From Citricoccus sp. K5 (GTDB lineage Bacteria > Actinomycetota > Actinomycetes > Actinomycetales > Micrococcaceae): DNA of 64,000 nucleotides. The first letter of the stretch is position 1. Each line of letters starts with the position of its first letter. A program made the translations under genes and the position numbers. Under the pieces are notes generated by a model. That model was not told where the DNA came from and did not search any database. It was given only the letters and a program-made list of their open reading frames with translations. Shown piece after piece: positions 32,010-40,492 of this stretch. Where the stretch lies: contig NZ_LR732817.1 in the NCBI RefSeq assembly GCF_902506195.1, positions 2,140,985 to 2,204,984 on the forward strand. The letters are read 5' to 3'.

Positions 32010-33701
32010 TCAGGAAGCTGGCCCGGCTATCGGGATGCGGACCGTGAAGGTCGATCCGGCGCCCTGCTCTGAGGCCACCAGGATCTCGCCTCCGTGGGCC
32101 CGCACAAAGCTCTGGGTGATGGCCAGGCCCAGGCCGGTGCCCGGGATGGCGGCCTTGCGCACGTGCTCGGTCCGGTAGAAGTTCGTGAAGAGCTTGGCGC
32201 GCTCCTGGTCGGTCATCCCGAATCCGGTGTCCTCGACTGCCAGTTCGGCCCAGTCCCCCTTCTCGTCCATGCCGGGCAGACAGCGCAGCGAGAGGGTGAT
32301 CGAGCCGCCGTCGGGGGTGTACTTGATGGCATTGGACAGCAGATTGTCCACCACCTGGCCCATCTTGACCGGGTCCGCCTGCGCCAGGAGGTGGTCAGGG
32401 AGATCAGAGGTCAGCGTCAGCCCGCTGTTCCGGGCCCGGACCTCAGCAGACTCGACGCTGTACCGGGTCAGCCGAGACAGGTCCACCTCCTGAAGTGAGA
32501 CTGTGGAGCTGTCCGCCGCCGCGTCCAGCAGGCTCGTCACGAGGGTCAGCAACCGTTCGGCATTGCGCTGTGAGGTCGTCAGGAATTGCCGGAGCGTCGG
32601 ATCCAGATCCTCTTCCATGGCGAGGTCGAGGTAGCCGATGATCGAGGTCAGAGGAGTGCGGAATTCATGTGAGACCTCAGCCACGAACCGTTCACGGGTC
32701 TGGATGGCGTCCATCAAATCCGTGACGTTCTGGAACACCACCACGGTGCCATCGAATCGGTCGTCCTCGTCGAACATCGGCGATGCCGAGACGGAAAGGT
32801 GCTGTTGGCTGCCGTCCGTGCCGATCGCGACGATCCGGCCGCGGTATTCCCTGCCCTGCAGCGCCTGGGTCACCGGCCTTTCGTCGGCGGGGATCGGCGT
32901 GAGTCCGTCCGCCTCGAACAACAACAGTTCATGCTCGGCGCCATCATCCCGGCCAGGTGGCAGGCCGATGAAGTGCGTGCGCCGCTGAGCCTGGTTCATC
33001 AGAAGGTCGTGGCCTTGCCCGTCCACCACCAGGATCCCGACGTCGGAGGTCTCCACCACCGTCTGCAACATCCGATTCTGCGATTTGGAGGTCTCCAAGG
33101 AGGCCCGCAGTTCCACGCGTTGCTTGTCCATACTGCGCGTCAGGATGCTGGCCGCGGCTCCCAAGGACAGCATCATGAACGGCACCATGACCGGCCGGGT
33201 CAGGCTCGATTCCATCAGGGCATCCGAGAACGGAGTCGTTCCGGTCACATACGGCCACCAACTGACCGCGGCGGTTCCGAGAAAGCCGAGGCTCAGGGCA
33301 AGCATGGGGTAGAGACCTGACCACGCCAGCCAGAAGACGGGGAACGCCGTCAGGAGGACCATACCGTCGAGCACATAACGCGCGGCGGTCCAGAACGGAG
33401 CGATCGCGACGAAATCGAGCAGCGGGATGCTCCAGTAGAGCACGGCAGGCAACCGGTGCCACGGAACGGTCCCCGCCAACAACGTCAGGAACAAGATGCC
33501 GCCGAAGCCGATGGCCAGATATGGGGATTCCATGGCCACGCCCGGATCGATCACCAAGACCGCGATGACCACGAGGACGGTGGAGATCGTCAACGGCAAT
33601 TGTGAGAACAGGACGCGGCGCCTCAGTGAGAACTGGCCGAAGTGGCGGCGCCCCCGAGCCTCCCTGGGGGGAAGCATCGTCGTCGGGGTGGAGAGTGACA
33701 C
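32010..33701 (-). CDS. Membrane PAS sensor histidine kinase
   Basis: A 563-residue sensor kinase with five or six N-terminal membrane helices (about residues 30-195), a PAS-like domain (TVVETSDVGILVVDGQGHDLLMN to FQNVTDLMD), a HisKA dimer domain with the phospho-accepting His in FVAEVSHEFRTPLTSIIGYL, and a HATPase domain with N-box DNLLSNAIKYT, G1 DTGFGM and G2 GTGLGLAI. The GTG start at 33701 has GGAG 8 bases upstream. It is divergent from an OmpR-type regulator gene (85-base gap), its likely partner. Confidence 0.92.
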   Translation of the reverse strand: MSLSTPTTMLPPREARGRRHFGQFSLRRRVLFSQLPLTISTVLVVIAVLVIDPGVAMESPYLAIGFGGILFLTLLAGTVPWHRLPAVLYWSIPLLDFVAIAPFWTAARYVLDGMVLLTAFPVFWLAWSGLYPMLALSLGFLGTAAVSWWPYVTGTTPFSDALMESSLTRPVMVPFMMLSLGAAASILTRSMDKQRVELRASLETSKSQNRMLQTVVETSDVGILVVDGQGHDLLMNQAQRRTHFIGLPPGRDDGAEHELLLFEADGLTPIPADERPVTQALQGREYRGRIVAIGTDGSQQHLSVSASPMFDEDDRFDGTVVVFQNVTDLMDAIQTRERFVAEVSHEFRTPLTSIIGYLDLAMEEDLDPTLRQFLTTSQRNAERLLTLVTSLLDAAADSSTVSLQEVDLSRLTRYSVESAEVRARNSGLTLTSDLPDHLLAQADPVKMGQVVDNLLSNAIKYTPDGGSITLSLRCLPGMDEKGDWAELAVEDTGFGMTDQERAKLFTNFYRTEHVRKAAIPGTGLGLAITQSFVRAHGGEILVASEQGAGSTFTVRIPIAGPAS

Positions 33702-33786
33702 GGCGTGGCTCCGTTTCTTTGCGGGGCATGAGACGCGCCCACTCCACGATAGCCTTGGACCTCAGACTATCTTGGGGGTGTTTCGC

Positions 33787-34608
33787 GTGGAGGATCGCCG
33801 TGTCGCGGTCGTCGTCGAGGATGACGATGACATCCGGGGACTCATGGTTGCCCTTCTGAGCCAGTCCGGTTTCGAGGTACACGAGGCGGCCAATGGGGCC
33901 GACGGCGTCAGTCTCGTCCGCAGACAAGACCCCGTACTGATCACCGTGGACCTGGGTCTGCCGGACATCGACGGCTACGAGGTCACCCGTCAGGTGCGCC
34001 AGTTCACCGACGCCTACGTGGTCATGCTGACTGCCCGTGGCGAGGAGATCGACACCCTCCTGGGCCTGGACGCCGGTGCTGACGATTACCTCACCAAGCC
34101 GTTCCGCCCCCGCGTGCTGCGAGCCCGGATCGAGGCCATGCTGCGCCGTCCCCGCGGCGGCAGCGCCGCGGCTCCGGCCGCCCCGGCATCGCCGGCAGAT
34201 GCGTCCGTCCCGGAGACCTCCGGCGGCGCGGTGCCGGCCGCATCCAGCGCGATACCGGTCAAGATCGATCGGCACCTGTCCCTGGACGGACTGGAGCTGT
34301 ACCCGACCGTGCACCAGGTGGTGGCAGAGGGCCGCGAGGTCCCCGTGACCCCGACGGAGTTCCTGTTGTTGGAAACGCTGATGCGCAGCGGCCGCGTGGT
34401 GCGGTCGAAGTCGGAGCTGTCCCGCATCATCCGCGGGGATGAACCAGACAACGGGACCTTCGTCTCCCTGTCGGACGAGCGCACCGTGGAGGTACATCTG
34501 GGGAACCTGCGGCGCAAGCTGAAGGACGATCCGAAGACGCCGCGGTGGGTGCAGACCGTGCGTGGGGTGGGCTACCGCATGGCGGGCAGCCCACAGGATG
34601 TCAGATAA
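33787..34608 (+). CDS. OmpR/PhoB-type response regulator
   Basis: A 273-residue regulator. The receiver domain has the acidic pocket VVEDDDD, the phospho-accepting Asp in ITVDLGLPDIDGYE and the Lys in DDYLTKPFRPR. An Ala/Pro-rich linker of about 35 residues precedes the winged-helix DNA-binding domain (PTEFLLLETLMRSGRVVRSKSEL; VEVHLGNLRRKL; VQTVRGVGYRM). The GTG at 33787 has GGGGG 8 bases upstream; a GTG at 33778 is possible. It is divergent from the PAS kinase, and its end overlaps the convergent HPt-like gene by 8 bases. Confidence 0.92.
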   Translation: MEDRRVAVVVEDDDDIRGLMVALLSQSGFEVHEAANGADGVSLVRRQDPVLITVDLGLPDIDGYEVTRQVRQFTDAYVVMLTARGEEIDTLLGLDAGADDYLTKPFRPRVLRARIEAMLRRPRGGSAAAPAAPASPADASVPETSGGAVPAASSAIPVKIDRHLSLDGLELYPTVHQVVAEGREVPVTPTEFLLLETLMRSGRVVRSKSELSRIIRGDEPDNGTFVSLSDERTVEVHLGNLRRKLKDDPKTPRWVQTVRGVGYRMAGSPQDVR

Positions 34609-34993
34609 CGCCCGCGACCTGCTGTACGAACACCTGCAGCTGCCGGGCCGTCTCGGCGGCCAGACGGCGTAGCTTTTCCATGATCTCGGCCAGCCGCTCC
34701 ATGGGGGGCCAATGGACCGGGGCCGGCGGACGTTTGGCGAAGTCCTCCTGGAGGCGGGCCGCCAACGTGGACAGGGCCTGGGCGCCGGCCATGGCCGATG
34801 AGGTCTTCAGGCTCAGGACAGCGTCCATCCAGTCCTCGTGGTCCTGAGCGGAGAGGGCGCGCTGGAGCCGTTCGACGCGCTGGTCCAGCATGGCCTCATA
34901 GTGGCGGATGAATCCGCACAGCATGTCTGTATCGCCTAGTTGTTCCCCCAACCGGCCCAGCGCATCAGTATCAAGTACTGGTGCAATGGTCAT
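34601..34993 (-). CDS. HPt-like protein without the phosphorylatable His
   Basis: A 130-residue four-helix protein of the HPt type: VLDTDALGRLGEQLGDTDMLCGFIRHYEAML, then DWMDAVLSLKTSSAMAGAQALSTLAARLQ. In HPt domains the core motif is A-H-x-L-K-G-S-S; here the His position is Leu (AVLSLKTSSAMAGA). It therefore cannot carry phosphate on the usual residue and may instead bind and hold a receiver domain. The ATG at 34993 starts the conserved part. It converges on the response regulator with an 8-base overlap. Confidence 0.8.
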   Translation of the reverse strand: MTIAPVLDTDALGRLGEQLGDTDMLCGFIRHYEAMLDQRVERLQRALSAQDHEDWMDAVLSLKTSSAMAGAQALSTLAARLQEDFAKRPPAPVHWPPMERLAEIMEKLRRLAAETARQLQVFVQQVAGVI

Positions 34994-35313
34994 GGACCCA
35001 TGATGCTCCGCTTTACGCAGGAACACGCCGGGCTTTTCCCAAAGCATTGCTCAAGAACCACGCCGGCTCCGCTTCCCAAAGGAAGCCTCAAGGTCGGCGC
35101 CGCGAATCTATGGGAAACCTTGTGGGGATCCGTCGACAACCGGGAGGCCGGGCTTGAGGACCGAGGTTTCAAATGGTTCTCAGCAGGAAGCCGGGAACTG
35201 AACCGACATCCCCGTCGATGAAGTACCGGGAGCTTCCTCACCGTCTCAGTATCTTCGCTGGAGCTGGCATCCCCGCCGGCCCCGGCGAAGATCGTCTCAC
35301 AAGGGGTTTCAAC
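34994..35313. other. Intergenic region upstream of the SipW-linked operon
   Basis: These 320 bases lie between the HPt-like gene and the first alternate-signal exported protein. I see no convincing gene. It should hold the promoters of both, and a possible leader hairpin with CTTCGC/GCGAAG arms (about 35252-35289) just before the plus-strand ribosome site. No riboswitch family was recognised. Confidence 0.5.
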
Positions 35314-35853
35314 ATGAAGAAGATGACCAAGGGTGCACTCGTCACCGGCCTGGGCGTGGCCCTCCTCCTCGGCGGCGGCGGCACCCTCGCCGTCTGGAAC
35401 GTCGAGCAGACCGCCAATGCCGGGACCATGGCCGCCGGCAGCATGGAGCTCACCTCGAGCACGGGCGTCTGGACCTCCAACCTCTCCACCGAGCCGATCT
35501 CCGACATCACCGAATACCGCATCGTCCCGGGCGAGGAACTCACCTACACGCAGCAACTTGAGGTCGGGCTGGAGGGTGACCAACTGGAGGCCACCCTGTC
35601 CGTCGACACCACCGGCGTCACCAACGGCTTCTCCAACAACCTGGCTCTGGAGGACTTCACCGTCACCAAGGCCGGGGCCGCCGACGCTGCCATCACGGGC
35701 TACAACGGCTCGGCCGATGTGGAGACCGGCGCGTACACGGCCTCCGCCACCCTGGCCTTCAACGCCGACAATCAGGAGGACATGAACCAGGAGCTGGACC
35801 TGACCCACGTCGCCTACGTCCTGGACCAGAAGGCCCCGACGCCCGCCACCTGA
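35314..35853 (+). CDS. Alternate-signal (SipW-type) exported protein 1
   Basis: A 179-residue secreted protein. The N-terminus is a basic KKMTKGALVTGLG, a Gly-rich hydrophobic core, then LAVWNVEQTANAGTM, the W-N and G-T pattern of the alternate signal peptides processed by SipW-like peptidases (TasA-type). The mature part is Thr/Glu/Asp-rich with an SGVWTSNL-like and YTQQLEVGLEGDQLEATL beta-strand pattern and may build surface fibres. AAGGGG lies 8 bases before the ATG. It is the first gene of an operon with a second such protein and the peptidase. Confidence 0.82.
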   Translation: MKKMTKGALVTGLGVALLLGGGGTLAVWNVEQTANAGTMAAGSMELTSSTGVWTSNLSTEPISDITEYRIVPGEELTYTQQLEVGLEGDQLEATLSVDTTGVTNGFSNNLALEDFTVTKAGAADAAITGYNGSADVETGAYTASATLAFNADNQEDMNQELDLTHVAYVLDQKAPTPAT

Positions 35854-35953
35854 TCCGCTCCGGTCCGTACCGTCCCGACCCCACGCAGCGGGTGACCGCC
35901 CCCGGTCCACCCGTGGTCCGCTACCGCCGCTCTCTAACACCTGAGGAGATGAC

Positions 35954-36508
35954 ATGCGCATCAAGACCATGGTGCAGACTGCTGCAGTCATCTCTCTGGC
36001 GGCGGTGGCGGGCCTGCTGGGGGTCGGAGGCACCTGGGCCCTGTGGAACGCCTCCGCTCCGGCGCAGATGGGCACCGTCCAGGCCGCGGACTTCCGGGTC
36101 ACGGTCAACGGATCGCCGTTGGCATCCCAGGGTGTGACGGCCACCGCGAAGCCCGAGACCTCGGGCGCGGCCCTGACGCCGAAGACTCCGGTCTACTCGA
36201 TCATCGCGATCACCAACGCCACCAATGCCAGCGGACCCTTCTCCCTGCGAACGGTCCTGGGGCAACCGACGACGTCCAACACTCCAGCTGCCCTGGCCTC
36301 GAATCTGACCATTCAGACGGCATCCATGCCGGCCTCCAACAAGTGCGCCGACGCCAGCTACACCGCGACTCCAACGGCCACCACCATCACCAAGGGCGCC
36401 ACCGCGAGCCTGTGCCTCCGGATGAGCCTTCCGCAGAACGCACCCGACACCCTGACGCAGACCGCCGCCACCGTGGCCGTACCGGTGACCGCCACCCAAA
36501 TCCAGTAA
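35954..36508 (+). CDS. Alternate-signal (SipW-type) exported protein 2
   Basis: A 184-residue secreted protein with an N-terminal hydrophobic segment (MVQTAAVISLAAVAGLLGVG) followed by GTWALWNASAPAQMGTV, the same A-L-W-N ... G-T cleavage context as protein 1. The mature part is Thr/Ala/Ser-rich, with two Cys that could form a disulfide (SNKCADASY; ASLCLRM). It lies 100 bases after protein 1 and 10 bases before the signal peptidase gene. A structural surface or fibre role is inferred from the TasA-like context. Confidence 0.8.
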   Translation: MRIKTMVQTAAVISLAAVAGLLGVGGTWALWNASAPAQMGTVQAADFRVTVNGSPLASQGVTATAKPETSGAALTPKTPVYSIIAITNATNASGPFSLRTVLGQPTTSNTPAALASNLTIQTASMPASNKCADASYTATPTATTITKGATASLCLRMSLPQNAPDTLTQTAATVAVPVTATQIQ

Positions 36509-36518
36509 GGAACAGGAC

Positions 36519-37208
36519 ATGAGCATGCACCGCCAGCAGCGCCGACGTATCCCCTCCTGGATGGGTTGGACTGGACAGGCCATCTCCTTCATCGCACTGT
36601 GTGTCTCCGCACTGGCGGCAATCGTCCTGATCATCGTCCCGCTCGTCACCGGTTCCCAGACATACTCCGTGCTGACCAGTTCGATGGCACCCGGCTATCC
36701 TCCGGGCACCTTCCTGGTCGTCAAGCCGACCGATTTCGACTCCCTGCAGACCGGCGATGTCATCACCTACCAGATGGAGTCCGGCCGTCCGGAGGTCATC
36801 ACTCACCGCATCACCTCCCTCACGGCCAGCCAGGACGGTGAGCGCATGCTGATCACCCAGGGGGACCACAATGACGTGGCCGATGAGAACCCGGTCCTGG
36901 AAGTCCAGGTTCGCGGCAAGCTGTCCTACGCCGTGCCCTACGTCGGCTTCCTCGCCAACGCCCTCGGCAATTCGGATCGAGGCTCCGTCATCACGGTATT
37001 GGCCATCGGACTCTTAGCCTGGGGCGCGGTCACGATGATCCGCGGGGCCATCAAGGACGGCCGGGAAAAACGTGACCAGGAACTGATTGACACAGCGACC
37101 CAACTGGACACGGTCGCGGTCAGGAAAGCCGATCGGGCGGCGCCGGTGACGCTCGACCGGGACCACCGGAACGAAGGCAATGAGTTCTCAACCCAGGAGA
37201 ACCGATGA
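36519..37208 (+). CDS. sipW: SipW-type (ER-type) signal peptidase I
   Basis: A 229-residue membrane serine peptidase. An N-terminal helix (ISFIALCVSALAAIVLIIVPLV) precedes the active-site Ser in VLTSSMAPGYPPGT. The general base is His in VITHRITSL rather than Lys, as in eukaryote/archaea-type and SipW peptidases. A C-terminal membrane helix (VITVLAIGLLAWGAVTMI) and a charged tail follow. It should cleave the alternate signals of its three neighbours. It overlaps the next gene as ATGA. Confidence 0.9.
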   Translation: MSMHRQQRRRIPSWMGWTGQAISFIALCVSALAAIVLIIVPLVTGSQTYSVLTSSMAPGYPPGTFLVVKPTDFDSLQTGDVITYQMESGRPEVITHRITSLTASQDGERMLITQGDHNDVADENPVLEVQVRGKLSYAVPYVGFLANALGNSDRGSVITVLAIGLLAWGAVTMIRGAIKDGREKRDQELIDTATQLDTVAVRKADRAAPVTLDRDHRNEGNEFSTQENR

Positions 37209-38065
37209 CCCGCAGGATGTGGTGCATCTCCGTCGCGGTGTTCCTGACGGTGTTCCTCGGTGGACTCGGCGTCGCCGGGGCGGCAGCCCTGTGGTCGCAG
37301 TCGGGAACCGTGTCGTCTCAGGTCACCACGGGCACGTGGGGCGCAGTCGAGGACGGTGGCGGCGACGCCACCGACGGCACCAGGCCCATGGGACTGGACC
37401 CCAGGCTGGCCTATTCCGAGCCGTCTGGCTCATTCCGTTACGACGGCCCAACGGGCCTCGGGTTCTGCCACGACTTCCGGATCACCAACACTTCCGATGA
37501 ACCCGTCACCTGGTCGGTCACCTTTGACACCAAGAAGGGTCCCTACTGGGGACTGAATCCGACCACGGTGAAGTCGAACGGAACGGGAACGCTACGGGGC
37601 TTCTGGGGAGGAGTGACCAGCGGCTTCGACTCCGCCACCGGACTCTGGACCATCGGCGGAGCCAACTACCAGCGGACACTCGCCGCCGGTGTTTCCGCAG
37701 ATGTCGGCTACTGCGCCAACCCGGCCATGCCCGCGGTCGACCCGACCGCCTATGCCGCCCCGAAGATCCGGGTGGATCCCAGCAGTAATTCCTACGGCGT
37801 CGCCTTGCGGGTACAGGTCACGTCCGGCTCGAGGTTCCAACTGCCGTGGGAGATTGACGTGGATCTGGCCGATCACGTCTGTGCATCGTCCCTTCCCACC
37901 AAGATCACCGCAGAGAACGCTGAGCTCGTCCGCATCAGCGGGACCCGGTACCGTCTCAGCGGCACCGGCGCATTTCGGCTCGTCGGCAATGGTCATTCTC
38001 AGGACTTCGTCTTCGCCCGATACAACCCCGGCGGGAAGCCGTTCCAAGGGGGCAGTTGCCCGTAA
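37205..38065 (+). CDS. Alternate-signal exported protein 3
   Basis: A 286-residue secreted protein. The N-terminal hydrophobic segment (MWCISVAVFLTVFLGGLGVAGAAALW) is followed by a G-T-W, similar to the SipW-type signals upstream. The mature part has a beta-rich domain with paired Cys (GLGFCHDFRITNTSDEPVTWSV to VGYCANP) that recalls carbohydrate-binding family-2 folds, though I cannot confirm this. Translation is coupled to sipW by ATGA overlap. It may be a minor surface or adhesion component. Confidence 0.78.
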   Translation: MTRRMWCISVAVFLTVFLGGLGVAGAAALWSQSGTVSSQVTTGTWGAVEDGGGDATDGTRPMGLDPRLAYSEPSGSFRYDGPTGLGFCHDFRITNTSDEPVTWSVTFDTKKGPYWGLNPTTVKSNGTGTLRGFWGGVTSGFDSATGLWTIGGANYQRTLAAGVSADVGYCANPAMPAVDPTAYAAPKIRVDPSSNSYGVALRVQVTSGSRFQLPWEIDVDLADHVCASSLPTKITAENAELVRISGTRYRLSGTGAFRLVGNGHSQDFVFARYNPGGKPFQGGSCP

Positions 38066-38124
38066 TCGCCACTGAGTTGCAGGGATGATGTCAGACAGGG
38101 AGCACGCCGATTCGCGTGTGGTGC

Positions 38125-38517
38125 TCACGTCTCGGGGCACCCTGCCGGCATGGCCGCATCGTCAAGCAGGCAGACTGGCCCAACCGAGCCTCGCCCCAGG
38201 TGCAGCTGGACACCGGCATCGCCCGCGGCGTCCAGCACTCCCAGGCGCAGTGCAGACACGTCGTACTGCCCCTCGGGCAGGCCGGCCCATTCCGGTGGGC
38301 CTTCCGTGGACCCGGTGACGGGCCGATTCTGGTTGTTGACCGTCGGGGAGATGAGGCCGTCGACGTAGAGCCCGGGACAGTGCGGCCTCGCAACCGTCCA
38401 AAGTGGTCCGGCCGGCCAGTGCCCCGGCCTCCAGATTCACATCGGCCACATTGTCACCCATCCCCTCGAAAACGAGGCAATTCTCTAGCCGAAGTTTGAC
38501 AGTGACAGTCTCCATTC
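38125..38517 (-). pseudogene. Broken gene remnant (frameshifted)
   Basis: Two adjacent minus-strand reading frames look coding but do not join. The upstream piece starts at an ATG near 38517 (METVTVKLRLENCLVFEGM ...), and the downstream piece (about 38436 down to the stop at 38125) reads GLYVDGLISPTVNNQNRPVT and EGQYDVSALRLGVLDAAG with the GC-rich third positions of real genes but no start codon. A single frameshift between about 38385 and 38436 would join them. The product is unknown. Nothing else was recognised between 38066 and 38586 except an imperfect GAGCAC/GTGCTC hairpin at 38100-38127. Confidence 0.4.
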
Positions 38518-38586
38518 ATATCCAGTTGACACCCATTGATCCTCGGGCTGTCGACTCGGCACAGGAACGCGCCCTGACAACGTGTC

Positions 38587-39249
38587 CTAGACGTCCAACG
38601 AGTTCCGCAGGGCCACCAAGTGCCGGCGCATGATCAGCGCGTCCACCCGGCCCGTGCCCCGCTGGGCATCTCCCGGGTAGTACCCCGCCCTCGTGTGGAT
38701 GTGCTCGAAGCCGTGGCGCGCATACAGCCGCTGGGCCCGCGGGTTGTCAGCGCGCACCTCGAGCAGCAGGTCCGTCGCCCGGCGGCGCCTGGCCTCGGTC
38801 ACCATCCACAGCAACATGGCCGTACCCAGTCCGCGCCCCTCGGCCTCGGGAGCCACGGCGATGGTCTGCACATCAGCCAGCGGCGGCACACACATCACCC
38901 CGCAATACCCGAGCACGACGTCGGCGGCCTCGCCCGCGCGCTCCCTCACCCCCTGTTCCTCGCCCGGAACCGGTCCCGACACGGCGTTCGGCACCCGGCC
39001 GGCGATCACGCGGTAGTCCCGCGTGCCGCCGTCGTGCTGGGGACCAGCCTGAGCAAGCTCCTCCTCGAAGAAGGACAGCGGCCAGGCGTCGAGCGGGAAC
39101 AGCCGCTGCTCCAGTGCGTGCACGGCGGGCAAGTCGGCCCACTCCATGGGCCGCATCGAATATCCGGCGGGCAGCACGGGGTCAGCGGCGGTCGAGGAGG
39201 TGGCGTCGAAGTCGTCCACGGACTCGGTAGGAGGAGACATGCGGGTCAT
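38587..39249 (-). CDS. rimI: GNAT acetyltransferase RimI-like (ribosomal protein S18 alanine N-acetyltransferase)
   Basis: A 220-residue GNAT protein: YSMRPMEWADLPAVHALEQRLFP, then acetyl-CoA binding QTIAVAPEAEGRGLGTAMLLWM and the C-terminal EVRADNPRAQRLYARHGFEHIHTRAGYYP typical of RimI. A long Glu-rich insert (PGEEQGVRERAGEAA) is present. RimI acetylates the N-terminus of ribosomal protein S18. In related genomes rimI usually follows tsaB directly; here tsaB is about 10 kb away on the same strand. ATG at 39249 or 39240. Confidence 0.87.
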   Translation of the reverse strand: MTRMSPPTESVDDFDATSSTAADPVLPAGYSMRPMEWADLPAVHALEQRLFPLDAWPLSFFEEELAQAGPQHDGGTRDYRVIAGRVPNAVSGPVPGEEQGVRERAGEAADVVLGYCGVMCVPPLADVQTIAVAPEAEGRGLGTAMLLWMVTEARRRRATDLLLEVRADNPRAQRLYARHGFEHIHTRAGYYPGDAQRGTGRVDALIMRRHLVALRNSLDV

Positions 39250-39346
39250 TCTACGAATCAGGCACCACGGGCGGCCCGCCGCACTCTCTGCTGACCTCGA
39301 TCCGGCGCTAGGGTGACGGGGTGAGCAGCAACGGGGCACGATCAGC

Positions 39347-40492
39347 ATGACAGCAGTAAGAGCCACTCGCGGGGGGCAGCGTACGCACGGCCTGGCTGAT
39401 CGTTTGCGCGAGGTGACCCGTCGGCCGGCCTTCCTCTCCGCCATCACCCAGACCCTCAAGTGCGTGATCGCCGCCACCGCGGCCTGGTGGTTCTCCATCA
39501 CCATTCTGGAGACCCAGATGCCGTTCCTCGCGCCCTGGACGGCCCTGCTGACGGTCCACGCCACGGTGTATCGGTCCCTGTCCCACGGGGTGCAGACGTC
39601 CATCGCCTCCGCCCTCGGCGTCGGGCTGTCCTTCGTCATCGGCAACCTCCTCGGGGTCAGCGTCTGGACCTATGCACTGGCGCTGCTGGTGGGAATGGTG
39701 GCAGCCCGCATCCACTGGATCCGCGACGAGGGAATCGCCATCGCCACCACCGCGATCTTCCTCCTCAGCAGTGGCTTCGAGGATCAGGAACCCCTCTTGC
39801 TGGACCGCATGATCGAGGTCGGCGTGGGCGTTGCCGTGGGCATCACCGTGAACCTCCTGATCATCCCGCCGCTTCGGGACCGGCAGGCAGCGCGCTACGT
39901 CGATTCCATCAACCAGGGCATGGGCAGCGTCCTGGAGGAGATGGCGGACGAATTCTCCCAGTCCTGGGACACGGACAGGGCTGAGGCCTGGATGACGCAG
40001 ACGAAGTCCATGGAAGAGGACACGCGAACCGCCTGGGAGTTCGTGCGCTTCGCGCGAGAGAGCCGACGGGCCAATCCACGCATGTATCTCAGCCGGCACG
40101 GCGTCAGGCTCCGCACGCCGCTGACCGGGAACGGGAAGGAATATGACTACGTCGAGATTCTCTCGCGCTTGGACGAGGGCGTCTCCCATATCCGGCACCT
40201 GGCGCGGACTCTGCGTGAGGCCACCTACGCCGAGGGGGCGTGGGACAACCGCTTCCGTGATCAGTGGTCAGCCCTCCTGCGTGACTGCGGACGCTCGATT
40301 GCCGATCCTGACGCCGCAGTGGAACCGGTCAACGACCGGCTGACGGACCTCTCAGAATCGATGTCGCAGGACCACGACCTCCCGCGGTCGGCCTGGCCGG
40401 TCTACGGTTCACTGATCACCAGCCTGAGGCACCTCGCCGTCATCGTCGATGACGTGGCCTCCACCCGGGATGCCCGGGAAGGCAACTCTTGA
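39347..40492 (+). CDS. Aromatic-acid-exporter-like (FUSC/ArAE) membrane protein
   Basis: A 381-residue protein. The N-terminal half has about five membrane helices (LKCVIAATAAWWFSITIL, MPFLAPWTALLTVHATVYRSL, ALGVGLSFVIGNLLG). The C-terminal half is soluble and helical with charged segments, the usual layout of the ArAE/FUSC group. Substrate unknown. It is divergent from rimI, and its stop overlaps the TTG start of the PIG-L gene, so it may belong to the same operon. Confidence 0.8.
   Translation: MTAVRATRGGQRTHGLADRLREVTRRPAFLSAITQTLKCVIAATAAWWFSITILETQMPFLAPWTALLTVHATVYRSLSHGVQTSIASALGVGLSFVIGNLLGVSVWTYALALLVGMVAARIHWIRDEGIAIATTAIFLLSSGFEDQEPLLLDRMIEVGVGVAVGITVNLLIIPPLRDRQAARYVDSINQGMGSVLEEMADEFSQSWDTDRAEAWMTQTKSMEEDTRTAWEFVRFARESRRANPRMYLSRHGVRLRTPLTGNGKEYDYVEILSRLDEGVSHIRHLARTLREATYAEGAWDNRFRDQWSALLRDCGRSIADPDAAVEPVNDRLTDLSESMSQDHDLPRSAWPVYGSLITSLRHLAVIVDDVASTRDAREGNS

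Noticed and set aside
34994-35313. Possible riboswitch in the leader of the SipW operon
   Set aside because: No conserved core of a known riboswitch class was seen; only a weak hairpin.
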